Of a DNA stretch of 55,511 nt, positions 43,308 through 51,895 are shown piece by piece; positions within the stretch are counted from its first letter, which is position 1; every line of letters begins with the position of its first letter. The stretch is from NCBI GenBank assembly GCA_018363915.1, contig JAGZMY010000011.1, positions 1 to 55,511 on the forward strand, read 5' to 3'. The notes under the pieces were generated by a model that had not been told where the DNA came from, did not search any database, and saw only the letters and a program-made list of their open reading frames with translations. Both the position numbers and the translations under genes were made by a program. This stretch comes from Anaerococcus vaginalis. GTDB taxonomy: Bacteria > Bacillota > Clostridia > Tissierellales > Peptoniphilaceae.

Positions 43308-43919
43308 ATGAATAATGAAAAACAAAACAAATTGAAGATGAGGGATATTATTACATTATCTATATTTAATATAGCTATGATTGTAATAATGCTTGCTACC
43401 AAAATGTGTACTATGATGTTAACAACACCTGCATTTGACTATCTATTTTATGTAGGTATTATGGGATTGCTTTGTGGACCTGTTTTTGTAGCAATGTCAA
43501 ATAAAGTTGCTAAAAGAGGAACATATTTAATTACAGGAATATTCGGAGGATTATTTATAACAGTTATGGGATCTCCATGGTTTTTGCCTGTAATGATTGT
43601 AGTAGGAATTATATGCGAAATAATTATGATAGGAGAGAATACTTATAGAAATCCTAAAAGGAATGGTATCACATATTCAATATACTGGGCGTTATATGCC
43701 CTTGGCAGTGCGATACCTATGTTTTTCTTTAAAGAACAGTATTTAAATAGTTTAAAAGCGAGCTACTCAGATGAAGGTATTAAAACTCTGGTTAGATTTT
43801 ATGGTTCGTGGGATATGCTTTTATTGATCACTGTAATAACAATTACATTATCTATTATTGGATTTATAGTGGGACAAAAACTTTTGAAAAAACATATAAA
43901 AAAGGCAAAGCTAATATAA
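43308..43919 (+). CDS. MptD-family ECF transporter S component
   Basis: 203 residues with about five to six membrane segments (DIITLSIFNIAMIVIMLATK, YVGIMGLLCGPVFVAMSN, LITGIFGGLFITVMGSPWF, MLLLITVITITLSIIGFIVG) and the family PxFDYL/GLLCGPVF pattern. S components bind the substrate and are driven by the T and A components encoded next. The start follows AGGAGG. The substrate cannot be read from sequence. Confidence 0.82.
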   Translation: MNNEKQNKLKMRDIITLSIFNIAMIVIMLATKMCTMMLTTPAFDYLFYVGIMGLLCGPVFVAMSNKVAKRGTYLITGIFGGLFITVMGSPWFLPVMIVVGIICEIIMIGENTYRNPKRNGITYSIYWALYALGSAIPMFFFKEQYLNSLKASYSDEGIKTLVRFYGSWDMLLLITVITITLSIIGFIVGQKLLKKHIKKAKLI

Positions 43920-44594
43920 ATGAAAAAATTAGATAATAGAACATATATTATCTTATTAGCAGTATCATCAATATTCTGGTTCTTATTTAACAAAAACATT
44001 CAAATACATTTAAGTGTTGCACTAAATGCATTACTTTTAGTGTATATAAAAGAATATAATAAGGCTATTAAATTCGTTATAACTTACCTTACTATGGTTA
44101 TATTGGCTGGTTTGTTTGCGAACAAGATAGCCTTAATGTACATTATTCTGAATATGTTAGCTCGTTCAATTCCTTTAGTAATGGTAGTTACATGTATTGT
44201 TGTGGGAAACTCAAGTGAACTTATGTTAAGTTTACAGAAAACAAAGGTTCCTAAGCCCATAATAGTAATGATTTGCATCCTTATACGATTTTTCCCAGTA
44301 TTAAGTAAAGAAAACATAGCAATTAGAAATGGAATGAAAGCTAGGGGGTTATTTAGTAATTGGAAAGATTTTATGAGAAATCCTTTTTTGGTATATGAGT
44401 GTTTTATGGTACCACTAATCATAAGATGCATAAAATTATCAGATGAGTTGGGAGCTACGGCAGAGTTAAGGGGATTAAACGCAGATATTAGTAGGTCATG
44501 CATATATGAGGTGGATTTTGGCCTAAATGATTTATTTGTACTTGTTTTGTATGGAGCTGCGATGGGATTAATATATTTTAGATTGCAGGTGTAA
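43920..44594 (+). CDS. ECF transporter T component (CbiQ/EcfT family)
   Basis: 224 residues, six or so membrane segments in the first two thirds, then the conserved cytosolic coupling helices (NIAIRNGMKARGLFSNWKDF; ELGATAELRGLNAD) that carry the two A-R-G motifs of EcfT. It links ATPase and S component. Its ATG is directly after the S-gene stop. Confidence 0.87.
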   Translation: MKKLDNRTYIILLAVSSIFWFLFNKNIQIHLSVALNALLLVYIKEYNKAIKFVITYLTMVILAGLFANKIALMYIILNMLARSIPLVMVVTCIVVGNSSELMLSLQKTKVPKPIIVMICILIRFFPVLSKENIAIRNGMKARGLFSNWKDFMRNPFLVYECFMVPLIIRCIKLSDELGATAELRGLNADISRSCIYEVDFGLNDLFVLVLYGAAMGLIYFRLQV

Positions 44595-44596
44595 TT

Positions 44597-46018
44597 ATGA
44601 TTGAATTTCAAAATTTGTATTTTTCCTATAAAGATGGTGATGAATCTATTAAAGATATTAGTTTTTTTGTAAAACGAGGAGAATGCATCATTCTTTGTGG
44701 AAAATCAGGTTCAGGAAAGAGTACGATTTTACGCACGATAAGTGGATTAGCTCCTGTTTTTTACGAGGGATCTCTGCAAGGGAGAATTGAAGTGGATAAG
44801 CGAATCCCGGCTGAATTGAAATCAGAAGAACGTGCTAAATTGTTTGGCGTTGTTTTTCAAGATCCAAGAAGTCAATTTTTCATGAATACAGTCCAAGACG
44901 AAATTTGTTTTGCAGCAGAAAATATTGGAGTTCCCTCGAAAAAAATAAAAGAATTACTTTATGAGGTTTCGGAATTTATTGGAATTGAAGATTTGCTTTT
45001 GAGAAATATTGATGAATTATCTAGCGGTCAAAAGCAAAAAGTTGCAATTGCATCTTCTTTGATATTGCAACCAAAAGTTTTGATATTGGATGAGCCAACA
45101 TCTAATTTAGACATTCAAGGATCTAAGATATTGATAGAAATAATAAAAAAAATTAAAGACAAAGGAATATCAATTGTTATAAGTGAACACAGAATTGACT
45201 CATTCAAAGAAGTGGCGGATAGGTTTTTATATATAAACGAAGGTAAGCTGGATGAAATTTGGACAAGTAAACAATTTGAAAATCTTAGTGATGAAAAATT
45301 ATTAAGTCTTGGACTAAGACCCAAAACAGTTGAAAAAAGTGCAAATAATGAAATTAAAAACGATAATGTACCACTATTGGATATTCAATCTCTGTCGTTT
45401 CATTATAAAAAAACAAATTCAGGTATTGATAATATAAATTTGAGATTATATAAAGGTGAAGTCGTTTCACTGTTAGGAAACAATGGAGCAGGAAAAACTA
45501 CTTTGTGTAAAGTTATAAGTGGCCTACTAAAAGAAAATACAGGATTAATCAAATATAGAGGAAAAGTAGCAAACAGAAATTTAAGAAATAAATTTTGCTA
45601 TTTTGTTATGCAAGATGCAGACTATCAACTGTATTCAGATTCAGTTGTAAGTGAAATTTCTATTGGTAAAAAAATAACTGAAAAATTAAAAAAAGATATG
45701 GAGGATAGTTTGGATGCTTTTAGTTTGATCAAACTAAAAGATAGACACCCAGCATCATTGTCAGGAGGTGAAAAGCAAAGAGTAATATTAGCTGCTGCAT
45801 ATTGTTCAGAGGCTGATATTTATATATTAGATGAACCGACAAGTGGGATGGATGGAAATGGACTATGTGCAATTATAAGGTGGGTAAAACTCCTTGCTGA
45901 GAAAGGGAAAATAGTCATCATTATTACACATGATTTGCTTTTAGCTGAAGCAACTAGCAATAAATTTATCTACTTAGAAGAAGGAAAGCAATTAAAAGAA
46001 GGAAGGAATATAATATGA
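44597..46018 (+). CDS. ECF ATPase with two fused ABC domains (EcfA-like)
   Basis: 473 residues: two complete ABC ATPase modules. First: Walker A CGKSGSGKSTIL, signature LSSGQKQKVAIAS, Walker B VLILDEPTS. Second (from ~255): GNNGAGKTT, LSGGEKQRVILAA, IYILDEPTS. It powers the S/T unit encoded upstream. Overlaps the next gene by ATGA. Confidence 0.9.
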   Translation: MIEFQNLYFSYKDGDESIKDISFFVKRGECIILCGKSGSGKSTILRTISGLAPVFYEGSLQGRIEVDKRIPAELKSEERAKLFGVVFQDPRSQFFMNTVQDEICFAAENIGVPSKKIKELLYEVSEFIGIEDLLLRNIDELSSGQKQKVAIASSLILQPKVLILDEPTSNLDIQGSKILIEIIKKIKDKGISIVISEHRIDSFKEVADRFLYINEGKLDEIWTSKQFENLSDEKLLSLGLRPKTVEKSANNEIKNDNVPLLDIQSLSFHYKKTNSGIDNINLRLYKGEVVSLLGNNGAGKTTLCKVISGLLKENTGLIKYRGKVANRNLRNKFCYFVMQDADYQLYSDSVVSEISIGKKITEKLKKDMEDSLDAFSLIKLKDRHPASLSGGEKQRVILAAAYCSEADIYILDEPTSGMDGNGLCAIIRWVKLLAEKGKIVIIITHDLLLAEATSNKFIYLEEGKQLKEGRNII

Positions 46019-47733
46019 ACTTAATTAAAAAATATGTAAGAATAAACTTATTCCAATTCTCTTTTTCAATACTATTTGCAATTTTAGGTGTATTAGCCAG
46101 CTTAATATCGTATATATTTCTTGCAAGAATTATTACTGAGTTAATTAGCAATAATTCAGATTGGGACTTCTATTTGAAGCAATTATTGATAATAGTTGGG
46201 TTGTTTTTAATAAAAGAAATCTCAGCGGGTGTATCAACAACTATTTCTCATACTGCAACGTTTCAATCATTGAGAGATATAAGAAAAGAAATTTCAGAGA
46301 AATTATTTGAAATGCCTTTAGGAGATATAACGAGTGTTAGCTCTGGTACCTTTAAAGATATTATTGTAGATAAAGTTGATAGTATGGAAACCACATTATC
46401 TCACATATTACCTGAAATGACAGCAAATATAATCGGACCAATATTGCTTATTGTATATATGCTTATATTGGATTGGCGTTTAAGTATAATATCGCTGCTA
46501 CCATTTATTATTGGAATGGGCGTAATGAAGTCTGTAATGAATAAAGAGTACACAAAAAGCTATAAAGAATCTGTATTGTTAGGACAAAAAATGAACAATG
46601 CTTTGGTAGAGTATATCGGAGGAATAGAAGTTATTAAAGCATTTAATCAAGGTACATCTTCCTATAAAAAATATAGTGATGCTGTTAGAGATAATGCACA
46701 GTTTTATTATGATTGGATGGGTAGATGTATGAATAGAATTTCTGTTGGCAGACTTCTGTCACCAATGGGAATATTAACTGTCATACCGTTCGGAATGATT
46801 TTTTATAAAAATGGAAGCATAAAAATTGATATACTTATAAGTATCGTCGTATTGTCTTTTGCTACAGTTTCTAATTTGCTTAAAGCTCTAAACTATACAG
46901 ATGATTTAGCTAGAATTAGTACTATATCAGGTGAAGTGGAAAAGGTATTAAATTCAAAACCCTTAAAACAAGGCGTAAGCACTCAAAAAATTCAGCATTA
47001 TGATATTGAATATAAAGATGTGAACTTTTCATATGACGAAGATAAGAAAATAATCAATCACTTGGATTTAAAATTTGAAGAAGGAACAGTTAATGCTTTG
47101 GTGGGAGAATCTGGAAGTGGGAAATCGACCATAGCAAAGCTTTTAGCTGGATTTTGGAATGTTGAAAGTGGTTGTATTAAAATTGGGGATATAAATATAA
47201 ATACAATCCCATTAAGCCAACTTTCTCAGTTAATATCTTATGTATCACAAGATAATTTTCTTTTTGATATTTCTATCAAGGACAATATTAGGGTTGCAAA
47301 ACCCGATGCAACAGATAGTGAAGTTGAGCAAATTGCAATCAAGGCGGGATGTGATGAATTTATAAAAGACCTTTCAGATGGATATGATACTGTTGTTGGG
47401 GAAGGTGGTGGACATTTATCTGGAGGAGAAAAGCAGAGAATATCTATTGCTAGAGCTATGCTTAAAGATTCGCCTATCATTATTTTAGATGAGGCAACAT
47501 CATATATAGATCCTGAGAATGAAGTTAGTATTCAGAGAGCAATTTCAAAACTGGCAAAAGGAAAGACATTAATTATCATTGCTCACAGACTCAATACTAT
47601 TAAGGATGTTGATAAAATATTTATTGTCTATAAAGGAAGAATCCAAGATAGTGGAACTCATGAAGAACTACTTGTGAAATCTGAGATGTATCAATCTATG
47701 TGGAAAGCATCGAATAAGGAGGGAAGAGCATGA
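46015..47733 (+). CDS. ABC half-transporter 1 (IrtA/YbtP-like)
   Basis: 572 residues: six membrane segments (about 15-290) followed by an ATPase with GESGSGKSTIAKL, LSGGEKQRISIARAM and IIILDEATS. It overlaps its partner gene by ATGA, so the two form a heterodimer. Exporter-fold pairs linked to ECF genes and TetR are reminiscent of the siderophore importers IrtAB and YbtPQ; a metallophore or heme role is a guess. Confidence 0.87.
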   Translation: MNLIKKYVRINLFQFSFSILFAILGVLASLISYIFLARIITELISNNSDWDFYLKQLLIIVGLFLIKEISAGVSTTISHTATFQSLRDIRKEISEKLFEMPLGDITSVSSGTFKDIIVDKVDSMETTLSHILPEMTANIIGPILLIVYMLILDWRLSIISLLPFIIGMGVMKSVMNKEYTKSYKESVLLGQKMNNALVEYIGGIEVIKAFNQGTSSYKKYSDAVRDNAQFYYDWMGRCMNRISVGRLLSPMGILTVIPFGMIFYKNGSIKIDILISIVVLSFATVSNLLKALNYTDDLARISTISGEVEKVLNSKPLKQGVSTQKIQHYDIEYKDVNFSYDEDKKIINHLDLKFEEGTVNALVGESGSGKSTIAKLLAGFWNVESGCIKIGDININTIPLSQLSQLISYVSQDNFLFDISIKDNIRVAKPDATDSEVEQIAIKAGCDEFIKDLSDGYDTVVGEGGGHLSGGEKQRISIARAMLKDSPIIILDEATSYIDPENEVSIQRAISKLAKGKTLIIIAHRLNTIKDVDKIFIVYKGRIQDSGTHEELLVKSEMYQSMWKASNKEGRA

Positions 47734-49466
47734 TAAATGTATTTAGAAAAATTTGGCTTTTCTCTGGGAAGGAAAAAGGTAATTTAAAAAAGTCTATATT
47801 TGCAGCATTTATTCATGCTGTGTTTAACGCTTTTCAATTTGTGGCAATTTATTATATGTTAGAATGCTTGTTTATTAGCAAGATTTCAACAAAAAATATT
47901 ATCATAGCATTTGTGATATTAATGATTAGTTTATTGGGGAAAATTGTAACACAAAACATTTCTCAAATGAAACAAACTCATGCAGGCTATTTTATGGCGG
48001 CTGATAAAAGAATTGAATTGGGTGAAAAAATAAAAAAAGTTCCAATGGGATTCTTTAATAGTTTTAGTTTAGGTAAACTTACTACTTTAGCAACCACAAA
48101 CCTCACTCAAATTGAATCTTGGATTCCAGTATTGCTTGTCAATGTTCTAGGAGGTTTTTTAAATACATGTGTGTTTGTTCTAGCTATATTTTTAATTAAT
48201 ATCTACATAGGTCTAACAGCACTAGTAGGTATGACAGTGTTTTTGATGGTTACGTCTCTAATGGAAAAACGTTCAAGAAAAAATGCTACGGACATGGCCA
48301 ATATTCAAACATGTTTAACTAAGAATGTACTATCTACTCTTCAAGGAATGCAAGTTATAAAGTCATACAACTTAGGAGGAGAAAATAATAAAAATTTAGA
48401 TGATGCAATAGATAATAGCTATAAGACTACATTAGCACTTGAGAAGATGATTATTCCTTATACTGTGGTTCAAAGAATTGTAATAGGTTTAACAATAGTT
48501 GCAATGCTATTTGTAAGTATTGGATTTAATATTTCTGATAATTTGATAATTACAGATGCAGTGATGATAATGATAGCAAGTTTTACGATATTTGAAGGAT
48601 TAATTGGAGCAGGGTCTAATATGGCGATTTTGCGAATTGCAGAAAATGCAATTGATTCATATGAATATGTTAATCAAATGCCAATTTTGAAAGATGGAAG
48701 TATTACAGAGCCCATAAAAAATCACAATATAGTCTTTAAAAATATTTCTTTCTCTTATGATGATAGACCAATTTTAAAAAATGTATCAGCCGAGATAAAA
48801 GAAAATACCATGACTGCCATTGTAGGACCATCTGGATCTGGTAAGACAACATTTTGTAATCTCATAGCGAGATTTTGGGATGTAAATTCTGGCGAGATTT
48901 TAATTGGTGGAAAAAATATAAAAGACTATAAGATAGAAAACTTAATGAATTCTATTTCAATGGTCTTTCAGGATGTATATCTATTTGAAGATACAATTGA
49001 AAATAATATAAAATTTGGAAAACAAAATGCAAGCCATGAAGAAGTAGTTCAAGCTGCAAAAAAAGCAAGATGTCATGAATTTATAGAAGCTTTACCAGAA
49101 GGATATAACACTATCATCGGAGAAGGCGGAGCAAGCCTATCTGGTGGAGAAAAACAAAGAATTTCCATTGCAAGAGCTATGCTAAAAGATGCAGACATAA
49201 TTATTTTTGATGAGGCGACAGCAAATGTAGATCCAGAAAATGAAGATAAATTAAAAGAAGCTATAGAACAACTTACAAAAAATAAAACAGTCATCATGAT
49301 TGCCCACAGACTAAAGACAATAAGAAATGCAGATCAGATTTTAGTCTTAAAAGCAGGAGCAATAGTAGAACGTGGAAATCACGAAGAACTGATTAAAAAT
49401 AATGGACTTTATTCTGACCTTATCAATGCAAAAGCTAAGGCAGAATCATGGAAATTAAATAATTGA
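47730..49466 (+). CDS. ABC half-transporter 2 (IrtB/YbtQ-like)
   Basis: 578 residues with the same build as the gene before it: membrane domain to about residue 320, then GPSGSGKTTFCNL, LSGGEKQRISIARAM, IIIFDEATANVD. Partner subunit of the preceding half-transporter. It ends the cargo operon and is followed by a terminator. Confidence 0.87.
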   Translation: MINVFRKIWLFSGKEKGNLKKSIFAAFIHAVFNAFQFVAIYYMLECLFISKISTKNIIIAFVILMISLLGKIVTQNISQMKQTHAGYFMAADKRIELGEKIKKVPMGFFNSFSLGKLTTLATTNLTQIESWIPVLLVNVLGGFLNTCVFVLAIFLINIYIGLTALVGMTVFLMVTSLMEKRSRKNATDMANIQTCLTKNVLSTLQGMQVIKSYNLGGENNKNLDDAIDNSYKTTLALEKMIIPYTVVQRIVIGLTIVAMLFVSIGFNISDNLIITDAVMIMIASFTIFEGLIGAGSNMAILRIAENAIDSYEYVNQMPILKDGSITEPIKNHNIVFKNISFSYDDRPILKNVSAEIKENTMTAIVGPSGSGKTTFCNLIARFWDVNSGEILIGGKNIKDYKIENLMNSISMVFQDVYLFEDTIENNIKFGKQNASHEEVVQAAKKARCHEFIEALPEGYNTIIGEGGASLSGGEKQRISIARAMLKDADIIIFDEATANVDPENEDKLKEAIEQLTKNKTVIMIAHRLKTIRNADQILVLKAGAIVERGNHEELIKNNGLYSDLINAKAKAESWKLNN

Positions 49467-49482
49467 TTAAACGATAGATAAT

Positions 49483-49511
49483 GAGACTGGTATTAGGCTA
49501 GTCTCTTTTTA
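49483..49511 (+). terminator. Cargo operon terminator
   Basis: GAGACTGG/CTAGTCTC hairpin (one mismatch) followed by TTTTTAT. Confidence 0.75.
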
Positions 49512-49554
49512 TTTAATCTGTCTATTTCGATATTTATATTAATGACAATAAATT

Positions 49555-49602
49555 TTACTCAAAAACACTCCTAATGTCCTAAGGAATATAGAGGGAAAGA
49601 AA
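49555..49602. repeat. Single copy of the 48-bp repeat before the recombinase operon
   Basis: TTACTCAAAA, ten bases, TGTCCTAAGGAATAT, then AGAGGGA: same cores and spacing as the four units at 6426-6616, 43 kb away. Location upstream of the integration operon suggests a regulatory site. Confidence 0.7.
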
Positions 49603-49654
49603 TATAGGTTAAAAATGGGCTTAATTTCTTTGCCTGTGATATAGGAGGTGGAGT

Positions 49655-49864
49655 ATGAGAGTAGAAAAGTTTGAAGGTGAAAAAGAAGTTGTAAAGACTG
49701 AATACACTGAAAGAGATTTAAAAGCAGAGCTTAATTTCTATCTATCGGATAAATTTATCCAAGACCTATTTCTTTTAGATGAAATCAGTCTTGAAGAATA
49801 TAGAAAAATTAGAAGAGAAAACATTAAAAAATTCAGACCTATTCTTTCAGAATTATTGCTATAA
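49655..49864 (+). CDS. SHOCT-domain-like small protein upstream of recombinases
   Basis: 69 residues. The end LFLLDEISLEEYRKIRREN followed by IKKFRP is the short SHOCT-type helix pair seen in small proteins directly upstream of large serine recombinases in many Firmicute elements. ATAGGAGGTGGAGT precedes the ATG. May act as a directionality or accessory factor; unproven. Confidence 0.75.
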   Translation: MRVEKFEGEKEVVKTEYTERDLKAELNFYLSDKFIQDLFLLDEISLEEYRKIRRENIKKFRPILSELLL

Positions 49865-49867
49865 GAC

Positions 49868-49896
49868 TTGATAAATACTTACTTGTACGGGAATAT
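49868..49896 (+). promoter_or_regulatory. Promoter of the recombinase operon (copy 3 of the phage promoter family)
   Basis: TTGATA (49868-49873), 17-base spacer ending in TTGTACGG, GAATAT (49891-49896): same as copies at 24219 and 24676, but the right half of the palindrome is missing (AGCACT in place of GTACAA). Confidence 0.65.
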
Positions 49897-49923
49897 AGCA
49901 CTAGCAGAAAGAGAGGTGAGACG

Positions 49924-51486
49924 ATGAAAAAGATAACAAAAATAGAAGCAAATCAAAAAGAAGAATCTATATTAAGAGTCGCTGCCTATGCAAGAGTATC
50001 GACAGATGAAGATGCTCAGCTTGTGAGTCTTAAAACGCAAAAAGCACACTACGAAAAGACGATAGCAGAGAACAAGTCATATACTTTTGCAGGTCTATAC
50101 TTTGACGAAGGCATTACTGGAACAAAGAAAGAATGCAGGGATGGACTTCTAAAAATGCTAAAAGACTGTGAAGACGGGAAAATAGATTTTATCCTAACGA
50201 AGTCAATCTCAAGGCTTGCAAGAAACACAACAGATTGTTTGGAAATCGTAAGAAGACTCCTTGACTTAAACATTGGTATCTATTTTGAAAAAGAAAACAT
50301 TGATACCAGGACAATGGAAAGCGAGTTGATGTTATCCATACTTTCATCCCTTGCAGAAAGTGAGTCCAGGTCTATATCAGAAAATAACAAATGGTCCATA
50401 AAGAAAAGATTTCAAAATGGAACGTTTATTATATCAAGCCCACCCTATGGCTATGAGAATATAGACGGAAAGATAGTAGTGAATGAAGAAGAAGGACAAA
50501 TAATAAAAGAAATATTTGAGCAGTATCTTTCAGGTAAGGGAACTCACAAAATAGCAGAGAACCTAAATAAAAGAAAGATTAAAGGACAAAAAGGAGCAAG
50601 CTGGCATGGGTCAACTATAAACGGAATCTTAAAAAATGAAAAATATATAGGCGATGTCATCTACCAAAAGACCTATACAGATGAAAATTATAATAGACAT
50701 AAAAATAAGGGAGAAGAATACCAGTATAAGGTAATAGACAACCATGAAGCCATAGTAAGTAGAGAGGACTTTCAGAAAGTACAAGACCTAATAAAGATAA
50801 GGGCTATAGCAAAAGGAAATGGAGAAAACACAAAAAAATATCAAAATAGATATAGCCTATCGGGGAAAATAAAGTGTGGCGAGTGTGGTTCAAGCTTTAA
50901 GAGAAGACATCACTATAATGGCAAAGAAAAATATATAGCTTGGACTTGTAGTGAACACCTAAAAGATATTAATAAGTGTTCTATGAAGTTTATAAAAGAT
51001 AAGGACATAAAACTGGCATTTATGACTTTAGTAAACAAGCTAGTCTTTGGAAAAGATAGAATTCTAATGCCACTCTTAGAAACACTAAAGAGAGTGGATA
51101 GCAAGGAAGAAATCGAGAAGATAAATAAAATCGAAGAAAGCTTAGAAAAACTAAAAGAAAGAAAAGAAGTTCTAAGCAAACTAATAAGATCAGGCGTTTT
51201 AGATGCAAGTATTTACGCAAAAGAAAGCAGTGAAATTTCAAGCGAAGAAAGTTATCTACTCAAAGAAAAGGAAAGAAGTAAAAAAGCCATCCTTGGAAAT
51301 GATGAAGAAATAAGAGAACTTGAAAAACTAATAGGAATCTTAGATAAAATTAAAATGTTAGACCACTTTGAAGGTGACTTGTTTGGAGAAATCATTGACC
51401 ACATTCAAGTTGTTAATAGAGAGACTCTTGATTTTCATTTAAAGTGTGGACTTGTATTAAGAGAGGAAGTGAAAGGAGATGTCTAG
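49924..51486 (+). CDS. Large serine recombinase 1
   Basis: 520 residues. The resolvase catalytic domain starts AAYARVSTDEDAQLVSLKTQ with catalytic S26; KSISRLARNTTDCLEIVRRL follows. A recombinase domain (about 165-270), a zinc ribbon (CGECGSSFKRR ... CSEHLKDINKC, ~318-350) and a coiled coil (370-440) complete the family layout. It integrates and excises the element with its partners. The stop overlaps the start of the next gene by 8 bases. Confidence 0.93.
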   Translation: MKKITKIEANQKEESILRVAAYARVSTDEDAQLVSLKTQKAHYEKTIAENKSYTFAGLYFDEGITGTKKECRDGLLKMLKDCEDGKIDFILTKSISRLARNTTDCLEIVRRLLDLNIGIYFEKENIDTRTMESELMLSILSSLAESESRSISENNKWSIKKRFQNGTFIISSPPYGYENIDGKIVVNEEEGQIIKEIFEQYLSGKGTHKIAENLNKRKIKGQKGASWHGSTINGILKNEKYIGDVIYQKTYTDENYNRHKNKGEEYQYKVIDNHEAIVSREDFQKVQDLIKIRAIAKGNGENTKKYQNRYSLSGKIKCGECGSSFKRRHHYNGKEKYIAWTCSEHLKDINKCSMKFIKDKDIKLAFMTLVNKLVFGKDRILMPLLETLKRVDSKEEIEKINKIEESLEKLKERKEVLSKLIRSGVLDASIYAKESSEISSEESYLLKEKERSKKAILGNDEEIRELEKLIGILDKIKMLDHFEGDLFGEIIDHIQVVNRETLDFHLKCGLVLREEVKGDV

Positions 51487-51895
51487 ACTATGCTATGGCT
51501 ATACCATAATAGACGGAAGATTAGAAGTTCAAGAAACAGAAGCTGAGAATATAAGAAAAATCTTTAAAAACTATCTTGATGGCAATGCCCTTATAAAGTC
51601 GGCAGACCTTGCAGGATTAAAGAAAAACAGTTCCAGTGTAAAAAGATTATTAACCAACAAAAAATATTTAGGCAATGACATCTATCCCAAGATAATAGAT
51701 GAAGAAAGCTTTGAAAAGGCAGGTCAAATGTTAAAGGAAAGGGCAGTGGCCATGGGACGAGTTTGGGAAAAGGAAGAAGAGATAATTAAGGTTCCTTGTA
51801 AGTTTAGATATAAGGAGGTAGAGAGTTTGCCTCTAGATCCTTTTGAGAGAGCAAGTTATAAGTATAGGTTAATCGAGGTGATAGATGATGAATAG
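51479..51895 (+). CDS. Recombinase-domain protein lacking a catalytic domain
   Basis: 138 residues that correspond only to the recombinase (attachment-DNA-binding) domain: GYTIIDGRLEVQETEAENIR, KIFKNYLDG, LTNKKYLGNDIYPKIIDEES and FEKAGQMLKERA, the last part without zinc ribbon. No resolvase Ser domain. It overlaps genes on both sides (8 and 11 bases), so it is an intended part of the operon rather than decay. Such middle proteins occur in triple-recombinase elements. Confidence 0.85.
   Translation: MSRLCYGYTIIDGRLEVQETEAENIRKIFKNYLDGNALIKSADLAGLKKNSSSVKRLLTNKKYLGNDIYPKIIDEESFEKAGQMLKERAVAMGRVWEKEEEIIKVPCKFRYKEVESLPLDPFERASYKYRLIEVIDDE

Noticed and set aside
44084..44611. 175-codon minus-strand frame in the ECF T gene
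   Set aside because: Antisense shadow of membrane-protein coding DNA; no ribosome site.
42117..49550. Insertion sequences flanking the transport cargo
   Set aside because: No transposase, terminal inverted repeats or flanking direct repeats seen at either edge.
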